Shown here in pieces: positions 47,168-49,739 of a stretch of 49,739 bases of DNA (the first letter of the stretch is position 1; each line of letters opens with the position of its first letter). The translations under genes and the position numbers were made by a program. The stretch is from NCBI RefSeq assembly GCF_026274175.1, contig NZ_JAPHNL010000257.1, positions 1-49,739 on the forward strand. Direction: 5' to 3'. This DNA is from Streptomyces beihaiensis (lineage in GTDB: Bacteria; Actinomycetota; Actinomycetes; Streptomycetales; Streptomycetaceae). Under the pieces are notes generated by a model. That model was not told where the DNA came from. It made no database searches and was given only the letters and a program-made list of their open reading frames with translations.

Positions 47168-49003
47168 TTGACCGAGCCCGCCCTGACCAGCACCCACCCG
47201 GCGGCTCCGGCGCCGTCCGGACCGCCCGAACAACCCGCGCCCTCCGCGCCCTCCGCGTCTTCCGCGCCCTCCGCGTCTTCCGGGGCTTCCGCACCCTCCG
47301 CGCCCTCGGCGCCTTCCGTCCCCTCCGCGCCCTCCGGTGCGTCCGGGCCCGACGCGCCCAAGCGCAGTTACGCCAGGCTGGCCGCCGACGAGTCGCGCGA
47401 GGACTTCTCCCTGCGCTACGCCCCGCACTCCTACCGGCGCTGGTCGCCGACGATGGTCGCCTCCACCGCGCTCGGCGGCATCGCCTACCTCGCCGACTTC
47501 GCGATCGGCGCGTCCATCGTCTTCACGTACGGATTCACCAGCGGGCTCGCCTCGATCCTCTGCGCGGCGACAATCATCTTCATCACCGGCGTCCCGATCG
47601 CCCGAGCCTGCGCCACGTACGGCCTGGACATGGACCTGATCACACGCGGCGCCGGGTTCGGTTACTTCGGCTCCACCCTCACGTCCCTCATCTACGCCTC
47701 CTTCACCTTCATCTTCTTCGCGCTCGAAGGCTCGATCATGGCGCAGGCGATGCACGAGGTGGCCGGACTGCCGCTGCCCGTCGGCTACTTGCTGACCACA
47801 CTCGTCGTCATCCCGATCGTCTTCCGCGGGATGGGCGCACTCGCCAAGGTGCAGGCGTGGACCCAGCCGCTCTGGCTCATCGGGCTCGTCCTGCCCTTCG
47901 TCGTCCTCGCCTTCCACTCGCCGGGCTCGTTCTCGGCGTTCACCCATTTCGGCGGCACCGAGGGCGCGGGCAGCGGCTTCTCCTGGACCGGATTCGGGCT
48001 CGGCACCGGCGTCGCGCTCTCACTCATCGCGCAGATCGGTGAACAGGCCGACTACCTGCGCTTCATGCCGGCCCGCACGGAGTCCCACCGCGGGCGATGG
48101 AATCTGGCCGTTCTCGCGGCCGGGCCCGGATGGGTGATCATCGGCGCCGCCAAGCAGCTCGGCGGGGCGCTGCTCGCCTTCGTCGCGCTGGGGGCCGTCG
48201 GCAGGACCCACGCGCTCGAACCCATCGCGCCGCAGGTCGAGGCGCTCAAGCCGTGGCTCGGCTCGGCGGCGCTGCCGGCCGCCGCGCTCTTCGTCGTCGT
48301 GTCGCAGATCAAGATCAACGTGACCAACGCGTACAGCGGTTCGCTCTCCTGGTCGAACTTCTTCTCCCGCGTCACCCACCGCCACCCGGGCCGCGTCTGG
48401 TACATCTTCCTCAACCTCGCCATCGCGCTGACGCTGATGGAGATGAACATGTTCGCCGCGTTGAACAGACTGCTCGGCTTCTACTCGAACGTGGGCATCG
48501 CCTGGATCGCGGCGGTCGCCGCCGACCTGGTCATCAACAAGCGGATGGGCTGGAGCCCGAAGTACATCGAGTTCAAGCGCGCGTACCTGTATGCCGTGAA
48601 CCCGGCCGGGTTCGGCTCGATGGTGATCGCGTCGACCGTCTCGATCATGGCGTTCTTCGGCCTCTTCGGAGAGTACGCCGAGGCGTTCTCCACGTTCATC
48701 GCCGCAGGTCTGGCCCTGGTGCTCTGCCCGCTGATCGCCTGGGCGACGAAGGGCAGGTACTACCTGGCGCGGCCGAATCCGGTGAACGGTCCGGATGCCG
48801 CCGTCGAGGACGTCACCGCCACCCACACGTGCCGCGTCTGCGAGACGGCGTACGAGCTGCCGGACATCGCCGACTGCCCGGTCCACTCCGGACCCGTCTG
48901 CTCGCTCTGCTGCTCCCTCGACTCCGGTTGCGGCGACGCGTGCACCAGGAGGCCGACGGGGGAGCCGGTGCTCATGCCGATGCCGACGCTGCGCACGGAC
49001 TGA
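47168..49003 (+). CDS. NCS1-family nucleobase permease with cysteine-rich C-terminus
   Basis: A 611-aa protein. The ~60-residue N-terminus is Ala/Pro/Ser repeat (9-bp DNA unit). The body has about 12 helices of the NCS1 (purine/cytosine/allantoin) family: RWSPTMVASTALGGIAYLADFAIG, then QIGEQADYLRFMP. The last 57 residues contain C555-x2-C558, C570, C578, C581, C582, C588 and C592, probably a metal-binding module. Similar Cys-rich segments follow the transporter part of some transporter-histidine kinase fusions, but no kinase follows here. TTG at 47168 has GGGAG six bases upstream. Probably regulated by the GntR gene before it. Confidence 0.88.
   Translation: MTEPALTSTHPAAPAPSGPPEQPAPSAPSASSAPSASSGASAPSAPSAPSVPSAPSGASGPDAPKRSYARLAADESREDFSLRYAPHSYRRWSPTMVASTALGGIAYLADFAIGASIVFTYGFTSGLASILCAATIIFITGVPIARACATYGLDMDLITRGAGFGYFGSTLTSLIYASFTFIFFALEGSIMAQAMHEVAGLPLPVGYLLTTLVVIPIVFRGMGALAKVQAWTQPLWLIGLVLPFVVLAFHSPGSFSAFTHFGGTEGAGSGFSWTGFGLGTGVALSLIAQIGEQADYLRFMPARTESHRGRWNLAVLAAGPGWVIIGAAKQLGGALLAFVALGAVGRTHALEPIAPQVEALKPWLGSAALPAAALFVVVSQIKINVTNAYSGSLSWSNFFSRVTHRHPGRVWYIFLNLAIALTLMEMNMFAALNRLLGFYSNVGIAWIAAVAADLVINKRMGWSPKYIEFKRAYLYAVNPAGFGSMVIASTVSIMAFFGLFGEYAEAFSTFIAAGLALVLCPLIAWATKGRYYLARPNPVNGPDAAVEDVTATHTCRVCETAYELPDIADCPVHSGPVCSLCCSLDSGCGDACTRRPTGEPVLMPMPTLRTD
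47228..47341 (+). repeat. 9-bp tandem repeat GCGCCCTCC coding the permease N-terminus
   Basis: About twelve variants of GCGCCCTCC/GCGTCTTCC in frame encode Ala-Pro-Ser and Ala-Ser-Ser units. Confidence 0.75.
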
Positions 49004-49018
49004 CCGGCCTCAGCACCA

Positions 49019-49054
49019 CGAGGGGGGCGCGTCCGGGCGGACGCGCCCCCCTCG
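49019..49054 (+). terminator. Terminator of the NCS1 permease gene
   Basis: A perfect 16-bp stem (49019-49034 with 49039-49054) with a 4-nt loop begins 16 bases after the stop. Confidence 0.82.
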
Positions 49055-49200
49055 CCACGTCCGCCGATGGCTTGTTGCGTACCTCTTTGTGTAAACCCGT
49101 ATCCGCTCCGTAAATGTCTGGCGTAGGCTCGGGCATATGCGGGGTGAGGTTTCCTCGGGGGACGGGGAAGCGGAACGGGACGGGGAAGCGGAGGGGCGCG

Positions 49201-49455
49201 ATGACCGACAGCACGACCACACTTCCGTGGCTCGTCGTACGCGAGGACGGGAACGGGAACCGCTACCGCGTGGGGAGGTACGCGACCAGGGCGGAGGCGC
49301 AGCGCCTCGCCGACAGCCTCGACGACCGCAACGCCGAGCGGCTCTACTGCGTCGAGCGTCTTGAGCAGCCGAGCGGCAGGGAGCGCAACGGGACGGTACG
49401 CAACGGGTCGGCGCGCAACGGCACGGCGCGCAACGGCACGGTGCGCGGCACGTGA
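49201..49455 (+). CDS. SPOR-like small protein with RNGT repeats
   Basis: An 84-aa protein. The first ~55 residues (LPWLVVREDGNGNRYRVGRYATRAEAQRLADSLDDRNAERLYCVERLEQ) resemble a short SPOR-type fold found in many Streptomyces small proteins. The tail repeats Arg-Asn-Gly-Thr/Ser from a 15-bp DNA repeat. ATG at 49201 has GGAGG seven bases upstream. A -10-like TAGGCT lies at 49124. Function unknown. Confidence 0.75.
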   Translation: MTDSTTTLPWLVVREDGNGNRYRVGRYATRAEAQRLADSLDDRNAERLYCVERLEQPSGRERNGTVRNGSARNGTARNGTVRGT

Positions 49456-49492
49456 CCGCGCGCTCCGGCACGTGACCGCGCGCTCCGGTGCG

Positions 49493-49735
49493 TCACACGC
49501 GCCGAGTGCGCCGCAGGACCCGTACCGCGGGCCACGCGAACAGCGCGTCGACGCCCCACATGAACAGGCTGGTGACGATCCACTCACCCGTGCTCGTCTC
49601 GGAGTCGGTGGCGCCGCCGATGCAGTACAGCAGCGCGATCAGGCCCCACACCACGGTGAGCAGACCGAAGACGACGAGCAGCGCCGTCTGACCGCCGGTC
49701 CGCCGGGTCGGCGCCGTCGCCCCCGCCGCGCGCAC
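49493..49735 (-). CDS. Small membrane protein, start near window edge
   Basis: An 80-aa protein with two hydrophobic helices (ALLVVFGLLTVVWGLIALLYCIGG and WIVTSLFMWGVDALFAWPAVRVL). A GTG at 49735 is the last visible start, four bases from the window end, so the true start could lie outside. Function unknown. Confidence 0.6.
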   Translation of the reverse strand: MRAAGATAPTRRTGGQTALLVVFGLLTVVWGLIALLYCIGGATDSETSTGEWIVTSLFMWGVDALFAWPAVRVLRRTRRV

Positions 49736-49739
49736 GCCC

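Overview
The window is actinobacterial chromosome, almost certainly Streptomyces. GC content and third-position GC are very high, GTG and TTG starts are frequent, and several genes look leaderless. The gene set is typical: ahpCD beside oxyR, a WhiB-family regulator, class II FBPase (glpX), a leaderless ispH, ppgK, xseAB, an SpoIIE-type phosphatase and DUF proteins common in the genus. I see no tRNA, rRNA or CRISPR array. Gene content and order match a conserved core-chromosome stretch of the genus, interrupted by one island.

Layout. 0-8.5 kb: the end of an AI-2E exporter-like membrane protein; ahpC-ahpD divergent from oxyR; an ABC exporter (FtsX-type permease plus ATPase) in one operon with a PadR regulator whose own -10 lies at the edge of a 32-bp inverted repeat; an SPFH protein overlapping a ribbon-helix-helix protein, with a perfect 16-bp palindrome upstream. 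8.7-17.9 kb: a bifunctional penicillin-binding protein; an MFS transporter overlapping an M20 amidohydrolase; an SpoIIE/PP2C phosphatase fused to an anti-sigma-type ATPase; a methyltransferase; a DUF402 protein. 18-33 kb: fumC (class II) and an unrelated class I fumarase separated by a DUF1876 gene, then DUF1707, WhiB, glpX, DUF4245, a nitroreductase-family protein, xseAB, an APC permease, ispH, ppgK, a small membrane protein and ychF.

32.95-38.41 kb: a 5.44-kb genomic island. A 17-bp sequence at the 3' end of ychF recurs exactly at the far edge, and both copies encode the ychF terminus FRFNV plus a stop (TAG at one end, TAA at the other). Beyond the second copy lies a hairpin that is probably the original ychF terminator. 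The island carries yefM-yoeB, an unknown 338-aa protein with a PD-(D/E)XK-like motif pattern and atypical codon use, a broken IS256-type transposase, a CbrC-family gene, and a tightly packed three-gene run (CPCC, HEAT-like and DUF6000-like proteins) resembling an orphan immunity cassette. No integrase is present. Short direct and inverted repeats beside the right att copy resemble recombinase arm sites. This is the most interesting part of the window.

38.4-49.7 kb: about 0.7 kb without a convincing gene, a lipoprotein, a monocarboxylate-type sodium symporter with its DUF3311 partner, an MMPL exporter whose promoter carries two perfect TACCCCCGGGGGTA palindromes (a CsoR/RcnR-family operator type), a threonine-synthase-like PLP enzyme, a GntR/UTRA regulator followed by an NCS1 permease with a cysteine-rich tail, and two small genes at the end. 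Short tandem repeats are scattered through many intergenic regions and some gene ends.
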